64,000 bases of DNA. Origin: Streptomonospora mangrovi. GTDB lineage: Bacteria; Actinomycetota; Actinomycetes; Streptosporangiales; Streptosporangiaceae. The stretch is from positions 1 through 64,000 of the forward strand of contig NZ_JAJAQC010000032.1 of assembly GCF_027604915.1 (NCBI RefSeq), given 5' to 3'. The stretch's first letter is position 1. Every line of letters starts with the position of its first letter. The notes beneath the pieces were generated by a model. It made no database searches. It was not told where the DNA came from and was given only the letters and a program-made list of their open reading frames with translations. Below, piece after piece: positions 34,269 to 47,175 of the stretch. The translations under genes and the position numbers were made by a program.

Positions 34269-34826
34269 CTAGGGCGCGTCGGGAATGGAGAACGCGGCCC
34301 AGACCACCTTTCCCTGCCCGTCGAGGATGTTCCAGCCCCACTTGGAGCTGTAGGTGTCGATGAGGCGGAGCCCGCGGCCGCCCTCTTCGCAGTCGTCGGG
34401 GTCGGCCATGGCCGGGGCGACGAGGCTGGGGTCGAAGACCATGCAGGTCAGCTCGTGGTCGTCGCGGACCAGGCCGAACTGGATGGACCACTCCGAGATC
34501 AGTCCGGCGTCCACGGGGGCGGCGTGCCGGCAGGCGTTGGTGACGAGTTCGGAGACCACCAGGCGCACGTCCCCGGACAGCCCGGCGTAGCCCCACTCGG
34601 CGAGCACGGAGTGGGCGAAGTCGCGCGCGGCTTTCACCGAGGCCGGGTGGAAGCCCAGGCCGCGCACCGCGGTGACCGGCCGGATGAAGTGCTCTCCCAC
34701 GGGCAGCGGGGCCGGTGACAGCCCCTGCCAGCCTCCCGGCACGTCAAGACGGACGGGCGGCAGCCGGCCGCTGCTGGACTCCAGGTACAGGTCGCCGGCT
34801 CTGAAGTGGGCAGAGTGCGCAGTCAT
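34269..34826 (-). CDS. RsbW-type ATP-binding (anti-sigma/HATPase) protein
   Basis: The 185-residue protein starts at an ATG with GGAG upstream. After about 50 less conserved residues comes a GHKL ATPase domain with N-box LVVSELVTNACRHA and the G-box EEGGRGLRLID. Such single-domain kinases of actinomycetes belong to the RsbW/SpoIIAB family and accompany WhiJ/DUF397 gene sets. Here the DUF397 gene is divergent and the HTH gene lies beyond it, so the three are likely one functional set. The partner sigma factor or antagonist is unknown. Confidence 0.88.
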   Translation of the reverse strand: MTAHSAHFRAGDLYLESSSGRLPPVRLDVPGGWQGLSPAPLPVGEHFIRPVTAVRGLGFHPASVKAARDFAHSVLAEWGYAGLSGDVRLVVSELVTNACRHAAPVDAGLISEWSIQFGLVRDDHELTCMVFDPSLVAPAMADPDDCEEGGRGLRLIDTYSSKWGWNILDGQGKVVWAAFSIPDAP

Positions 34827-34895
34827 CGCGCTCCTTGCGCTGTGGGGCTCGCAGCGTACGGGTTCACGTGCACCCTTTTCTCTCGTCACTTACAG

Positions 34896-34912
34896 ACGTA
34901 AGCACGAATGCA
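34896..34912. repeat. 17-bp shared motif, copy 1
   Basis: ACGTAAGCACGAATGCA matches ACGCAAGCACCCCTGCA at 35213-35229 in 13 of 17 positions (ACG.AAGCAC...TGCA). It lies 70 bp upstream of the HATPase start. Confidence 0.5.
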
Positions 34913-35212
34913 TGTGCAAAACCGAGTCTAGTGAGAAGTGCGGCGCGTGTCCCCCCCGGAGCGGTTCGTTATGAAAACTTAAGCGAACCCCGGGAACACT
35001 CGAGCGTCTCGCGCGGGCGCGCGTTCCGCTTTATCGCAGGTCAACAAAGGGCGACACGAAGCGTCACGGGAACCAGCGGCACCAGGTGGCCGTGACCTGG
35101 CGCGACGTGAGTCCGCAGCAAGTCCCATTACTCCCCAATCGTCACAAAGCGCCCGACTTGCGAACCACGGCGGCAGATGGCCAGGTATGGCCGTACTTGG
35201 CGTGGTTTACTG

Positions 35213-35229
35213 ACGCAAGCACCCCTGCA
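35213..35229. repeat. 17-bp shared motif, copy 2
   Basis: ACGCAAGCACCCCTGCA is the partner of the motif at 34896-34912. It lies about 80 bp upstream of the DUF397 gene. A motif shared by both promoters suggests a common regulator, possibly the HTH protein at 36158. Confidence 0.5.
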
Positions 35230-35236
35230 AACACAT

Positions 35237-35248
35237 ATGCACGTGCAT
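35237..35248. promoter_or_regulatory. Perfect 12-bp palindrome before DUF397 gene
   Basis: ATGCACGTGCAT is its own reverse complement, 60 bp before the DUF397 start. A related ATGCATGTGCA lies at 34908-34918 next to motif copy 1, so the pair of motifs recurs on both sides. Confidence 0.5.
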
Positions 35249-35307
35249 CCGGTAGTCTGCGCGAGTCGCGGATGATCTTGTGTCGCGGCAGATAGGAGAG
35301 ACCACAG

Positions 35308-35544
35308 ATGCAGCAGACCTACAACGGCATCCCCGCCAGCCGGCTGCGGGGGGTCGTGTGGCGCAAGTCGGAGTTGAGCAACCCCAGCGGCAACTGCGTC
35401 GAGGTGGCCCAACTCCCCGACGGCGCCATCGCCGTGCGCAACTCCCGCCACCCCAACGGGCCGGCGCTGATCTACACCCCCGCCGAGATGAAGGCGTTCC
35501 TCAGCGGCGCCAAGCAGGGCGAGTTCGACCACCTGATCGACTGA
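35308..35544 (+). CDS. DUF397 domain protein
   Basis: The 78-residue protein is a complete DUF397 unit: WRKSELSNPSGNCVEVAQLPDGAIAVRNSRHPNGPALIYTPAEMKAFL. The ATG follows TAGGAGAG. DUF397 proteins are abundant in sporulating actinomycetes and act with an XRE-family partner (WhiJ type), often as its antagonist, in developmental control. The partner here is likely the HTH protein at 36158, separated by 613 nt. Confidence 0.94.
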   Translation: MQQTYNGIPASRLRGVVWRKSELSNPSGNCVEVAQLPDGAIAVRNSRHPNGPALIYTPAEMKAFLSGAKQGEFDHLID

Positions 35545-36157
35545 CCCCGGGCGCACGCCGCGCGCGACGCCCGCCAGGGCCGGCGACCGCGGCACCGCCC
35601 GCGCGAGCCGGGTCCGAAGCAGGGACGGCACGCGCCGGCAGGCACCCCGACCGGCGACCGCCTCCGCGGCCCGCCCACCTCGCCCATCCTGTCCGCCGCC
35701 CGCCGCGCGCGGGACCGTCCCGGCGGGCACCCGCCCAACCGCGAGGGCACCGGGTGGCCAGGTGAGCGGCCGGTCGACCGCCCGGGGGAAATACCGCCGA
35801 GCGCACCGAGGCCTTCGTCGTGAACACCGGATTCCCACCGGATTACCTGCACTTTCGCGGTAGGCCGCAATTAGCCGCCAATTCCCATCGGGGGCGCTCC
35901 GCCCGAACGCGCCCGCGCACCGGCGGACCCCGGCTACCCTCGGAACCGGGGATAGGGCACCATTCGCATTCGACCGGCCACGGCAGGGCGCCGCAACCCC
36001 GCCGCCTCGGACGATTCCGAGCGGCGCGGCGATTTCGCGCCCGGCGTCACAGCGCGTCGTCGTGACTGCTAGGAGAGTAACGCGCAGTTCGACGGCGATT
36101 GCCGTAATGGTCGTTATTCTGATTCACTGGCGTCGACCAGCGCTCTTGGGAGGGCAA
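35545..36157. other. Intergenic region between DUF397 and HTH genes
   Basis: This 613-nt stretch is GC-rich at first and AT-richer from about 35820 on, where the promoter of the HTH gene probably lies. CCGGATT is directly repeated at 35827 and 35838. No convincing gene is seen, and the short open frame at 35820-36065 has random-looking composition. Confidence 0.5.
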
Positions 36158-37066
36158 ATGGAGGTAGTGCGGACGGAGGACGAGTCTCCTCCGGCGAACG
36201 TACTCGCCCAGTCACGCGGCGGGCCGACCGTGCTGCGCATCCTGCTCGGCACGCAGTTACGGCGGCTGCGCACCGCGAAGGGCATCAGCCGCGAGGCCGC
36301 CGGGTATGAGATCCGCGCCTCGCACGCGAAGATCAGCCGCCTGGAGCTGGGGCAGGTCAGCTTCAAGGAGCGCGACGTCGCCGACCTGCTCACCCTCTAC
36401 GGTGTGACCGAGCCCGAGGAGCGCGACACCCTGCTCTCCCTGGCGCGGCAGGCCAACACCCCCGGGTGGTGGCACAAGTTCAGCGACGTCCTGCCGAACT
36501 GGTTCGAGGTCTACGTCGGGCTCGAGGAAGCCGCCTCGATCATCCGCACCTATGAACTCCAGTTCGTGCCCGGCCTGCTCCAGGCCGAGGAGTACGCCCG
36601 CGCCGTCATCATGCTCGCCCACGGCAACGCGCCCGTCGAGGAGATCGACCGCCGCGTGCACCTGCGCATGACCCGCCAGCAGCGGCTCACCGGCCCCGAC
36701 GCGCCCCGCCTGTGGGCCGTGGTCGACGAAGCCGCGCTGCGCCGCCCGCTGGGCGGCGCCCACGCCATGCGCGCCCAACTCGAGCACCTCATCGAGATGG
36801 CCACCCTGCCCAACGTCACGCTCCAGATCGTGCCGTTCAACCGGGGCGGCCACGCCGCCGCGGGCGGGCCGTTCAGCATCCTGCGCTTCACCGGCGCCGA
36901 CCTGCCCGACGTCGTCTACCTGGAGCAGCTCACCAGCTCCGTCTACTTCGACAAGCCCGAGGAGACCGACCACTACATGGCGGTCATGGACCAGCTCTGC
37001 CTTGAGGCGGCGCCGGCCTCGGAGACCCCGCGCTTCCTGCGCCGCATCCTCGACGACATGGGCTAG
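36158..37066 (+). CDS. XRE-family HTH regulator with DUF5753 (WhiJ-like)
   Basis: The 302-residue protein has an N-terminal HTH (LGTQLRRLRTAKGISREAAGYEIRASHAKISRLELGQV) and a C-terminal DUF5753 domain (TYELQFVPGLLQAEEYARAVI, RQQRLTGPDAPRLWAVVDEAALRRP, FSILRFTGADLPDVVYLEQL). The ATG follows GGGAGGG. This is the WhiJ type of regulator paired with DUF397 proteins in actinomycete differentiation. The motifs at 34896 and 35213 are candidate targets. Confidence 0.93.
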   Translation: MEVVRTEDESPPANVLAQSRGGPTVLRILLGTQLRRLRTAKGISREAAGYEIRASHAKISRLELGQVSFKERDVADLLTLYGVTEPEERDTLLSLARQANTPGWWHKFSDVLPNWFEVYVGLEEAASIIRTYELQFVPGLLQAEEYARAVIMLAHGNAPVEEIDRRVHLRMTRQQRLTGPDAPRLWAVVDEAALRRPLGGAHAMRAQLEHLIEMATLPNVTLQIVPFNRGGHAAAGGPFSILRFTGADLPDVVYLEQLTSSVYFDKPEETDHYMAVMDQLCLEAAPASETPRFLRRILDDMG

Positions 37067-37232
37067 CACTCCCCCCGGCCGGCCCGCCCGGGCCGGACCG
37101 GCACCGCCGCCGCGGGCGCTCAGGCGCCCGCGGTGGCTCTGTACTGCCCGCAGCCCTGGCGCACCGACCTCCGCGCCCGCCCCCGCGAGCCCCCGACCGC
37201 CCCGTTCCACCCGGCCGGCGGGATTGACTTTT

Positions 37233-37257
37233 GATTAGTCCGGAAACCAAACTAATC
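37233..37257. promoter_or_regulatory. Inverted repeat before xylB, candidate xylose-repressor site
   Basis: GATTAGT at 37233-37239 and ACTAATC at 37251-37257 form a 7-bp inverted repeat in an AT-rich patch 59 bp before xylB. TTAGT...ACTAA symmetry is like the sites of ROK-family XylR repressors. No such regulator gene is in the window. Confidence 0.5.
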
Positions 37258-37315
37258 CCCGCGAGCATGTCGTGGATCACGTTCGGCACACCCCCACAGC
37301 GCTTGGAGGCCGAGG

Positions 37316-38722
37316 ATGCTGGTCGCCGGAGTGGACTCCTCCACCCAGGGCACCAAGATCGTGGTGCGCCGCGCCGACACCGGCGAACCCGTGCGCGCCG
37401 CGCAGGCGCCCCACCCCGACGGCACCGAGATCGACCCCCGCCACTGGTGGGAGGCGCTGCTGGGCGCCTGCGGCGACGGCATGCTGGAGGGCGTGGCCGC
37501 CATCGGGGTGGCCGCCCAGCAGCACGGCATGGTCGCCCTCGACGCCGACGGCGCGGTGGTGCGGCCCGCGCTGCTGTGGAACGACACCCGCTCGGCCGGC
37601 GCCGCCCGCGACCTCGTCGCCGAACTTGGCGGCCCCCAGGCGTGGGCGCGGGCCGTGGGCAGCGTGCCGGTGGCCAGCCTCACCGTCACCAAGCTGCGCT
37701 GGCTGGCCGAGCACGAGCCCGCCAACGCCGCGCGGGTGGAGCGCGTGCTGCTGCCCCACGACTGGCTCACCTGGCGGCTGACCGGCGGCGGGGGCGCCGA
37801 GGCGCTGACCGACCGGGGCGACGCCTCGGGCACCGGCTACTACTCCCCCGCCGACGGCGCCTACCGCCCCGACCTGCTGCGCGCGGCCTTCGGCCGCGAC
37901 CTGGCCGTGCCGCGCGTGGCCGCACCGAGCGAGAGCGCCGGTCCGGTCCGCGCCGCAGGGCTGCCCGCCATCGGCACGGTGTCGGTGGGCACCGGCGACA
38001 ACATGGCCGCCGCGCTGGGCCTGGGCGCCGGCCCCGGCGACGTGGTGGTGTCGCTGGGGACCTCGGGCACCGCCTTCGCGGTGGCCGAGGAGCCCACCTT
38101 CGACGCCTCCGGCCTGGTCACCGGGTTCGCCGACGCCACCGGCCGGTTCCTGCCGCTGGTGTGCACGCTCAACGCCGCCCGGGTCATCGACGCGGGCGCC
38201 CGCATGCTCGGCGTGGACCTGGCGGAGTTCGGGCGGCTCGCGCTGGAGGCGCCGCCCGGCGCCGGCGGCCTCACCCTGCTGCCCTACCTCGACGGCGAGC
38301 GGACCCCCAACCTGCCTGATGCGGCCGGCCGCCTCGACGGCCTGACCCGGGCCAACCTCACCCCGCCCGCGATCGCCCGCGCGTTCGTGGAGGGCATGCT
38401 GTGCGGCCTGGCCGACGCGGTGGACGCGCTGACCGCCCAAGGGGTGCCGGTGCGGCGGGTGCTGCTCATCGGCGGCGCCGCGCGCTCGGCGGCGGTGCGC
38501 GCCGTCGCCCCGCAGGTCCTGGGCCGCCCCGTGGTGGTGCCCGAGCCCGGAGAGTACGTGGCCGACGGCGCCGCGCGCCAGGCCGCGTGGGCGCTGGCGG
38601 GCACCCCCGAGCCGCCGGAGTGGGGCGGCACGGCCGCGGCCGAGGTGTACGAGGCCGACCCGGTGCCCGGCGTGCGCGAGCGCTACGCCGAGGTGCGCGC
38701 CGGGCTGACCGGCGCCGCATGA
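37316..38722 (+). CDS. xylB: Xylulokinase
   Basis: This 468-residue FGGY-family kinase phosphorylates D-xylulose. It has DSSTQGTK at the start, AQQHGMV, the WNDTRS segment, the adenosine-side [26 protein letters not shown], and [11 protein letters not shown] near the end. The ATG follows GGAGG. It is slightly shorter than E. coli XylB. The xylose isomerase gene lies 106 bp downstream on the same strand, so xylose is taken to xylulose 5-phosphate. Confidence 0.95.
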   Translation: MLVAGVDSSTQGTKIVVRRADTGEPVRAAQAPHPDGTEIDPRHWWEALLGACGDGMLEGVAAIGVAAQQHGMVALDADGAVVRPALLWNDTRSAGAARDLVAELGGPQAWARAVGSVPVASLTVTKLRWLAEHEPANAARVERVLLPHDWLTWRLTGGGGAEALTDRGDASGTGYYSPADGAYRPDLLRAAFGRDLAVPRVAAPSESAGPVRAAGLPAIGTVSVGTGDNMAAALGLGAGPGDVVVSLGTSGTAFAVAEEPTFDASGLVTGFADATGRFLPLVCTLNAARVIDAGARMLGVDLAEFGRLALEAPPGAGGLTLLPYLDGERTPNLPDAAGRLDGLTRANLTPPAIARAFVEGMLCGLADAVDALTAQGVPVRRVLLIGGAARSAAVRAVAPQVLGRPVVVPEPGEYVADGAARQAAWALAGTPEPPEWGGTAAAEVYEADPVPGVRERYAEVRAGLTGAA

Positions 38723-38828
38723 GCCCGCTCCGCCCCTCTCCGCCCGTCCGACCCCTCTCTTCCCCCGACCTGCCCCGGCGTCACCCGGCGCCGCCCCGCC
38801 CCAACACCGACACGAGCGAGGACATCTG

Positions 38829-39986
38829 ATGAGCGACTACCAGCCGGTGCCGGAGGACAAGTTCAGCTTCGGCCTGTGGACCGTGGGCTGGCGCGGTGTC
38901 AACACCTTCGGCGAGGCGGTCCGGCCGCCGCTGGACGGTGCCGACGCGGTCCGCCGGCTCGCCGACCTGGGCGCCTACGGGATCACCTTCCACGACGACG
39001 ACCTGTTCCCGCCGGGCTCCGGCGCCGCCGAGCGCGAGGCGATCCTCACCCGGTTCCGCGCGGCCCTGGCCGAGACCGGGCTCACCGTGCCGATGATGAC
39101 CACCAACCTGTTCAGCCACCCGGTGTTCCGTGACGGCGGGTTCACCTCCAACAGCCGCGACGTGCGCCGCTACGCCATCCGCAAGGTGGTCCGCAACATC
39201 GACCTGGCCGCCGAACTGGGCGCGCGCACCTACGTGTGCTGGGGCGGCATGGACGGCGCGGAGTCCGAAGCGGGCAAGGACGACCGCGCGGCGCTGGACC
39301 GGCTGCGCGAGGCGTTCGACATCCTGTGCGGCTACGTGCGGGAGAAGGGCTATGACCTGCGGTTCGCGCTGGAGCCCAAGCCCAACGAGCCGCGCGGCGA
39401 CGTGCTGCTGCCCACGGTGGGCCACGCGCTGGCGTTCATCAACGAACTGGAGCACCCCGAGATGGTGGGCCTCAACCCCGAGGTCGGCCACGAGCAGATG
39501 GCGGGGTTGAACTTCGTGCACGGGGTGGCCCAGGCGCTGTGGCACGGCAAGCTGTTCCACATCGACCTCAACGGCCAGCGCGGCGTGAAGTACGACCAGG
39601 ACCTGCGCTTTGGCGCCGGCGACGTCAAGGAGGCGTTCTTCCTGGTCGACCTGCTGGAGACGGCCGGCTACGACGGCCCGCGCCACTTCGACTTCAAGCC
39701 GCCCCGGACCGAGGACGCCTCGGGCGTGTGGGAGTCGGCGGCGGCGTGCATGCGCAACTACCTGATCCTGCGCGAGAAGGCGGCGGCGTTCCGCGCCGAC
39801 CCCGAGGTCGCCAAGGCGCTGGAGGCGGCGCGGGTCGCCGAGCTGGCCCAGCCGACCCTGGGGCCGGGCGAGTCGCTGGGCGACCTGCTGGCCGAGGACC
39901 TCGACCTGGCGGCGGCGGGCGAGCGCGGCTACCACTTCGAGCGGCTGGACCAGTTGGCGATGGACCACCTGTTCGGCGTGCGCTGA
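38829..39986 (+). CDS. xylA: Xylose isomerase
   Basis: This 385-residue enzyme is of the short actinobacterial class. It has [10 protein letters not shown], the catalytic His in [28 protein letters not shown], the metal Glu in [48 protein letters not shown] with its metal Asp residues, and [19 protein letters not shown] replaces the usual GGREGAE, a small change. The start has GAGGAC upstream. It is the last gene of the xyl operon, and a strong hairpin follows. Confidence 0.97.
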   Translation: MSDYQPVPEDKFSFGLWTVGWRGVNTFGEAVRPPLDGADAVRRLADLGAYGITFHDDDLFPPGSGAAEREAILTRFRAALAETGLTVPMMTTNLFSHPVFRDGGFTSNSRDVRRYAIRKVVRNIDLAAELGARTYVCWGGMDGAESEAGKDDRAALDRLREAFDILCGYVREKGYDLRFALEPKPNEPRGDVLLPTVGHALAFINELEHPEMVGLNPEVGHEQMAGLNFVHGVAQALWHGKLFHIDLNGQRGVKYDQDLRFGAGDVKEAFFLVDLLETAGYDGPRHFDFKPPRTEDASGVWESAAACMRNYLILREKAAAFRADPEVAKALEAARVAELAQPTLGPGESLGDLLAEDLDLAAAGERGYHFERLDQLAMDHLFGVR

Positions 39987-39991
39987 GCGCG

Positions 39992-40020
39992 GCGCGCCCC
40001 CGCCGGCGGCGGGGGCGCGC
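39992..40020. terminator. 13-bp perfect hairpin after xylA
   Basis: GCGCGCCCCCGCC pairs exactly with GGCGGGGGCGCGC across a GGC loop. It starts 6 bp after the xylA stop and lies before the end of the convergent reductase gene. Confidence 0.8.
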
Positions 40021-40124
40021 GCACGGGGGCGGTGCGGCGGGGTCCTCGCGGGGCCGCCGCACCGCCCCCTTTCCCGTTCCCGTTGCCCCGGGCTCTCCGG
40101 GGAGCGGCCGGGGGGCCGCGCCCC

Positions 40125-41279
40125 TCAGGCGGCGAGGCCCTTGCGCAGCCGGGTGAAGGCGCGCGGGCGGTCCAGGGCGACGGCCGCCACCGCCCGCCCG
40201 TCGCGCTCGTAGACGGCGGCGAAGGCGCGGTCGGCCAGGGCGCCCTCGACCACCCGCAGGGTGTCGCCGGGCCGGGTGTGGCCGGCGAACTGGAGGCGCA
40301 CCCCGTACTGGTCGGACCAGAAGTAGGGCACCCGCGCGTAGGCGGCCACGGTCCGGCCGGCGAGCAGGTTGCGCACGGCCACCGGCGGCTGGTCGTTGGC
40401 GGCGCTCCAGTGCTCGGCGCGCGCGGTGGTGCCGTCGGCGCGGCGCACCCGCGCGGCGTCGCCCACCGCCACCACCCCGGGCAGGGCGGTGCGCAGCCCG
40501 GGGTCGCACACCACGCCCCGGTCGAGTTCCAGGCCCGACCCGGCGAGCCAGTCGACGGCCGGGCGGGCGCCGATCCCCACCACGACCACGTCGGCGGCCA
40601 CGGCGCGGCCGTCGGCCAGGACCAGCCCGGTGACCCGGTCGGTGCCGGTGAGCGCGGCCACCGGCGTGCCGCACAGCAGCCGCACGCCGTTGGCGGCGTG
40701 CAGCCCGGCGACGGCGGCGGCGACCTCGGGCCCCAGCACGGCCGCGAGCGGGGCCGGCGCCGCCTCGACCACGGTGGTCTCCAGCCCCAGCGCGGCGCAG
40801 GCCGAGGCGATCTCGGCGCCGATGAAGGAGCCGCCGACCACGGCCACGCGCGGCGACCCGGCCGCCAGGTCGGCGCGCAGCGCCTCGGCGTCGTCCAGGG
40901 TGCGCAGGGTGTGCACCCCGGCCAGGCGGGGCGCGCCGGGCAGCGGGAGCGCGGCGGCGCCGGTGGCCACCACCACGGCGTCGGAGGCGATCTCGGTGCC
41001 GTCGGCCAGCACCACGGCGCGCCGCCCCGGTGCCAGCGCCGCCGCCGGCGTCCCCAGCCGCCAGTCCACCTCCAGGGCGGCGTCGTCCTCGGCGGCCAGG
41101 GCGAGGTCGGCGGCCTCGGCCTTGCCCAGCAGGAAGTCCTTGGACAGCGGCGGGCGGTCGTAGGGTGCGTGGCGCTCGGCGCCCACGACGGTCAGCGCGC
41201 CCGTGTACCCCTGCTCGCGCAGGGCGCGGGCGGCCCCCAGGCCCGCCAGGGACGCGCCGACCACGGTGACGGCCTTCAC
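40125..41279 (-). CDS. FAD-dependent ferredoxin reductase
   Basis: The 384-residue flavoprotein has the N-terminal FAD motif VVGASLAG, RPPLSKDFLLG, the NAD-binding VVGGSFIGAEIA near 155, and GVVAVGDAA near the end, followed by the reductase C-terminal domain (EHWSAANDQPPVAV). This is the reductase type that feeds Rieske or 2Fe-2S ferredoxins of oxygenases and P450s. The GTG start overlaps the stop of the Rieske ferredoxin gene by 4 nt, so the two form an electron chain. The oxygenase at 45781 is the likely acceptor. Confidence 0.93.
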   Translation of the reverse strand: MKAVTVVGASLAGLGAARALREQGYTGALTVVGAERHAPYDRPPLSKDFLLGKAEAADLALAAEDDAALEVDWRLGTPAAALAPGRRAVVLADGTEIASDAVVVATGAAALPLPGAPRLAGVHTLRTLDDAEALRADLAAGSPRVAVVGGSFIGAEIASACAALGLETTVVEAAPAPLAAVLGPEVAAAVAGLHAANGVRLLCGTPVAALTGTDRVTGLVLADGRAVAADVVVVGIGARPAVDWLAGSGLELDRGVVCDPGLRTALPGVVAVGDAARVRRADGTTARAEHWSAANDQPPVAVRNLLAGRTVAAYARVPYFWSDQYGVRLQFAGHTRPGDTLRVVEGALADRAFAAVYERDGRAVAAVALDRPRAFTRLRKGLAA

Positions 41280-41608
41280 GCGGCGCCTTCGGCGACGGGC
41301 TGGGCCACGGCGGCGTGGACGTAGACGGCGCCGTCCTCGGCGACGGTGACGGCGTGGGTGCGCACCGCGCGCTTGGCCGGCAGGCAGGTGGGCGCGCCCG
41401 TGCGCAGGTCGAAGGCGGCCTCGTGCAGCGGGCACTCGATGAAGCAGCCCTCCAGCCAGCCGTCGGAGAGCGAGGCGTTCTGGTGGGTGCAGGTGTCGTC
41501 GACCGCGTAGAGGCGCCCGTCGACGTTGAACACGGCGATCGGCACGTCGGCCATCACCCGGATGGACTCGCCCTTGGGCAGGTCGTCGAGGTGGCAGGCG
41601 TAGATCAT
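41276..41608 (-). CDS. Rieske [2Fe-2S] ferredoxin
   Basis: The 110-residue protein has the Rieske cluster ligands CTHQNASLSDG and CPLHEAAFD, as in BphF-type ferredoxins. ATG at 41608 follows GGGAG; an earlier in-frame ATG at 41620 adds four residues without a ribosome site. It takes electrons from the overlapping reductase gene product. The opposite strand carries the betaine-degrading genes from 42040, including a Rieske oxygenase that needs such a donor. Confidence 0.94.
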   Translation of the reverse strand: MIYACHLDDLPKGESIRVMADVPIAVFNVDGRLYAVDDTCTHQNASLSDGWLEGCFIECPLHEAAFDLRTGAPTCLPAKRAVRTHAVTVAEDGAVYVHAAVAQPVAEGAA

Positions 41609-44517
<2,909 letters not shown>

Positions 44518-44560
44518 GCGCCGACCCGACCACCGCACGCAGGACACGGAGGACTTCGCC

Positions 44561-45784
44561 ATGGCCACCACAGCGAGCAACGGCAGTACCGGCGCGCCGG
44601 CCGCGCGCGCCGGGCGCTCCTACGACGTCGCCGTCCTGGGCCTGGGCGCGATGGGCGGCGCCGCCGCCCGCCACCTGGCCGCGCGGGGGCTGCGCGTGCT
44701 GGGTCTGGAGCGCTTCGGCCCCGCCCACGACCGGGGCTCCAGCCACGGGGGCTCCCGCATCATCCGCCAGTCCTACTTCGAGCACCCCGACTACGTCCCG
44801 CTGCTGCTGCGCTCCTATGAGCTGTGGGAGGCGCTGGAGCGCGACTCCGGCGCCGACCTGATGACGCTGACCGGCGCGCTGATGCTGGGCCGCCCCGACA
44901 GCCGCACGGTCGCCGGCAGCCGGGAGTCGGCGCGCCGCTGGGGGCTGCCCCACGAGATCCTGGAGCCCGCCGACATCCGCCGCCGCTTCCCCACCTTCGC
45001 GCCGCGCGCCGACGAGGTCGCGCTGTATGAGGAGCGCGGCGGGTTCGTGCGGCCCGAGGCGGCCGTGGCCGCCCACCTGGACCTCGCCCGGCGCGACGGC
45101 GCCGACCTGCGCTTCGGCGAACCCGCCCTGGACTGGGCGGTGCTGCCCGGCGGCGACGGCGTGCGCGTCACCACCGCCGCCGGCCGCTACACCGCCGAGC
45201 GGCTGGTGGTCTGCCCCGGCGCGTGGGCGCCCGAGGTGCTGGCCGGCCTGGGCGTGCCCCTCACCGTGGAGCGCCAGGTGCAGTACTGGTTCCACCCGCG
45301 CACCGGCACCGCGCCCTTCGCCGCCGAGCGCCACCCCGTCTACGTGTGGGAGGACGCCGCCGGCGTGCAGATCTACGGGTTCCCCGCCTACGAGGGGCCC
45401 GAGGACGGGGTCAAGGCGGCGTTCTTCCGCAAGGGCGTGGCCTGCACACCCGACACTCTGGAGCGGCGCGTGGCGCCCGAGGAGGTCGAGGCGATGGCCG
45501 CGCACCTGCGCGACCGGCTGCCCGACCTGCCGGGCCGCTTCCTGCGCGCCGCCACCTGCATGTACACCACCACGCCCGACGAGCACTTCGTCATCGCCGT
45601 CCACCCCGAGCACCCGCAGGTCACGGTGGCCTGCGGGTTCTCCGGGCACGGGTTCAAGTTCACGCCGGTGGTCGGGGAGATCCTGGCCGACCTCGCCACC
45701 GCCGGCGCCACCGCCCACCCCATCGGCCTGTTCGACCCCCGGCCGCGCCGCGTCCGGCCGACCCAGCACGAGGTGACCACGTGA
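44561..45784 (+). CDS. Monomeric sarcosine oxidase family protein
   Basis: The 407-residue flavoenzyme matches the MSOX/N-methyltryptophan oxidase family: [43 protein letters not shown], and the covalent-flavin Cys in [34 protein letters not shown] closes the active site. It would oxidise sarcosine to glycine, formaldehyde and hydrogen peroxide. Its place between a dimethylglycine dehydrogenase-like gene and a betaine-type oxygenase supports sarcosine over methyltryptophan as substrate. An N-terminal extension of about 20 residues is present. The stop overlaps the next start by 4 nt. Confidence 0.92.
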   Translation: MATTASNGSTGAPAARAGRSYDVAVLGLGAMGGAAARHLAARGLRVLGLERFGPAHDRGSSHGGSRIIRQSYFEHPDYVPLLLRSYELWEALERDSGADLMTLTGALMLGRPDSRTVAGSRESARRWGLPHEILEPADIRRRFPTFAPRADEVALYEERGGFVRPEAAVAAHLDLARRDGADLRFGEPALDWAVLPGGDGVRVTTAAGRYTAERLVVCPGAWAPEVLAGLGVPLTVERQVQYWFHPRTGTAPFAAERHPVYVWEDAAGVQIYGFPAYEGPEDGVKAAFFRKGVACTPDTLERRVAPEEVEAMAAHLRDRLPDLPGRFLRAATCMYTTTPDEHFVIAVHPEHPQVTVACGFSGHGFKFTPVVGEILADLATAGATAHPIGLFDPRPRRVRPTQHEVTT

Positions 45785-46959
45785 CAGCGACGGACCTGCC
45801 CGCCACCCCGAGCCTGATCCCGACCCCGCCCGGCCGCGACTACACCGACCCCGGCGTCTTCGCCCGCGAGCAGCGGCTGATCTTCGAGCGCACCTGGTTC
45901 TGCGCGGTGCGCTGCGCCGACCTCGCCGCTCCCGGCGACTTCCGCACGGTGCAGGTGGGCCGGGAGAGCGTGCTGCTCACCCGCACCCGCGCCGGCGAGG
46001 TCCGCGCGTTCCTCAACGTGTGCCGCCACCGGGGGGCGCGGCTGTGCACCGAGGAGGCCGGCAGCGTCAAGCGGTCGCTGCGCTGCCCCTACCACGCCTG
46101 GACCTACGACCTGGACGGCCGGCTGGTGGCCGCGCCCAACCTCGCCGACATGGCCGACGTGCGCCGGGAGGACCGCGGCCTGATCACCGTGCACGTGCGC
46201 GAGTGGCTGGGCTACGCCTGGGTGTGCCTGGCCGATGAGCCGCCCTCCTTCGCCGACACCGTGCAGGCGGCCGTGACCGAGCGGCTGGGCGATGCCGCCG
46301 CCGTGGACCGCTACGGGGTGGAGCGCCTGGCGCTGGGCCGGCGCATCACCTACGACGTGGCGGCCAACTGGAAGCTGATCGTCGAGAACTTCATGGAGTG
46401 CTACCACTGCGGCACCATCCACCCCGAACTGACCGAGGTGCTGCCGGAGTTCGCCGAGGGCTACGCCGCCCAGTACTACGTGGGCCACGGCGCGGAGTTC
46501 GGCGCCGGAGTCGACGGGTTCACCGTCGACGGCGGCGCCGGGTTCGGCCGCCTGGAGGGCGTGGGCACCGACCAGGACCGCCGCTACTACGCCGTCACCG
46601 TGCCGCCGCAGGTGTTCGTCAACCTGGTGCCCGACCACGTGATCGTGCACCGCATGTTCCCGCTGGCGCCCGACCGCACCCGGGTGGAGTGCGACTGGCT
46701 CTACAGTCCCGCCGTGGTGGAGTCCGGCGCCGACCTGTCGCGCTCGGTGGAGCTGTTCGACCGGGTCAACCGGCAGGACTTCGACGCCTGCGAGCGCTGC
46801 CAGCCGGCCATGGACTCCCGGGCCTACCGCGACGGCGGGGTGCTGGTGCCCGTGGAGCACCACATCGGCGCCTTCCACGCCTGGGTGGCGCGGCTGCTGG
46901 CCGAACCCGAGACCGAGACCGGCCCCGGACCGGGCGCCGGCGCCCCCGGCGGCCGGTAG
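45781..46959 (+). CDS. Rieske ring-hydroxylating-type oxygenase, glycine betaine demethylase-like
   Basis: The 392-residue protein has the Rieske ligands CRHRGARLC and [14 protein letters not shown] near 80-105, then the mononuclear iron site [22 protein letters not shown] (Asn, His, His) near 198-219, and a C-terminal SRPBCC domain. The CYHC spacing is that of the GbcA/choline monooxygenase group, which removes a methyl group from glycine betaine. The GTG start overlaps the sarcosine oxidase stop. It probably draws electrons from the ferredoxin and reductase encoded on the opposite strand at 40125-41608. Confidence 0.9.
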   Translation: MTATDLPATPSLIPTPPGRDYTDPGVFAREQRLIFERTWFCAVRCADLAAPGDFRTVQVGRESVLLTRTRAGEVRAFLNVCRHRGARLCTEEAGSVKRSLRCPYHAWTYDLDGRLVAAPNLADMADVRREDRGLITVHVREWLGYAWVCLADEPPSFADTVQAAVTERLGDAAAVDRYGVERLALGRRITYDVAANWKLIVENFMECYHCGTIHPELTEVLPEFAEGYAAQYYVGHGAEFGAGVDGFTVDGGAGFGRLEGVGTDQDRRYYAVTVPPQVFVNLVPDHVIVHRMFPLAPDRTRVECDWLYSPAVVESGADLSRSVELFDRVNRQDFDACERCQPAMDSRAYRDGGVLVPVEHHIGAFHAWVARLLAEPETETGPGPGAGAPGGR

Positions 46960-46987
46960 CGGCCACGCCCGCGGCGGCGGGGGCGCA

Positions 46988-47009
46988 CCGGCCCGGGCAC
47001 CCGGGCCGG
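46988..47009. terminator. Perfect 10-bp hairpin after the oxygenase gene
   Basis: CCGGCCCGGG and CCCGGGCCGG pair exactly, though only a 2-nt spacer separates them, so the inner pairs will open. It lies 29 bp after the oxygenase stop and probably ends the betaine operon. Confidence 0.55.
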
Positions 47010-47175
47010 CCTGCGCCGACCCCGCCGCCGCCGGGCACCGCGCCACGCGCGGATACCCGCCGTCCACCTGGGCGCCACCTGACCGCCCCGCACCGGCCGC
47101 CTGCCGGGCGGACAATCCCCTCGGACAACGCGTGGAGCGCCGCCGCCGGGATCCGGCGCGGGTGAGGGGAGACCG

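Larger units (their letters stand above)
34827..35307. other. Divergent region between HATPase and DUF397 genes
   Basis: This 481-nt gap is noticeably AT-richer than the genes around it. It contains two copies of a 17-bp motif and a 12-bp palindrome (separate entries). No coding sequence is visible. Confidence 0.6.

Noticed and set aside
35820-36065. 81-codon frame upstream of the WhiJ-like gene
   Set aside because: Arg/His/Ser-rich random composition and no ribosome site; it lies in the probable promoter region.
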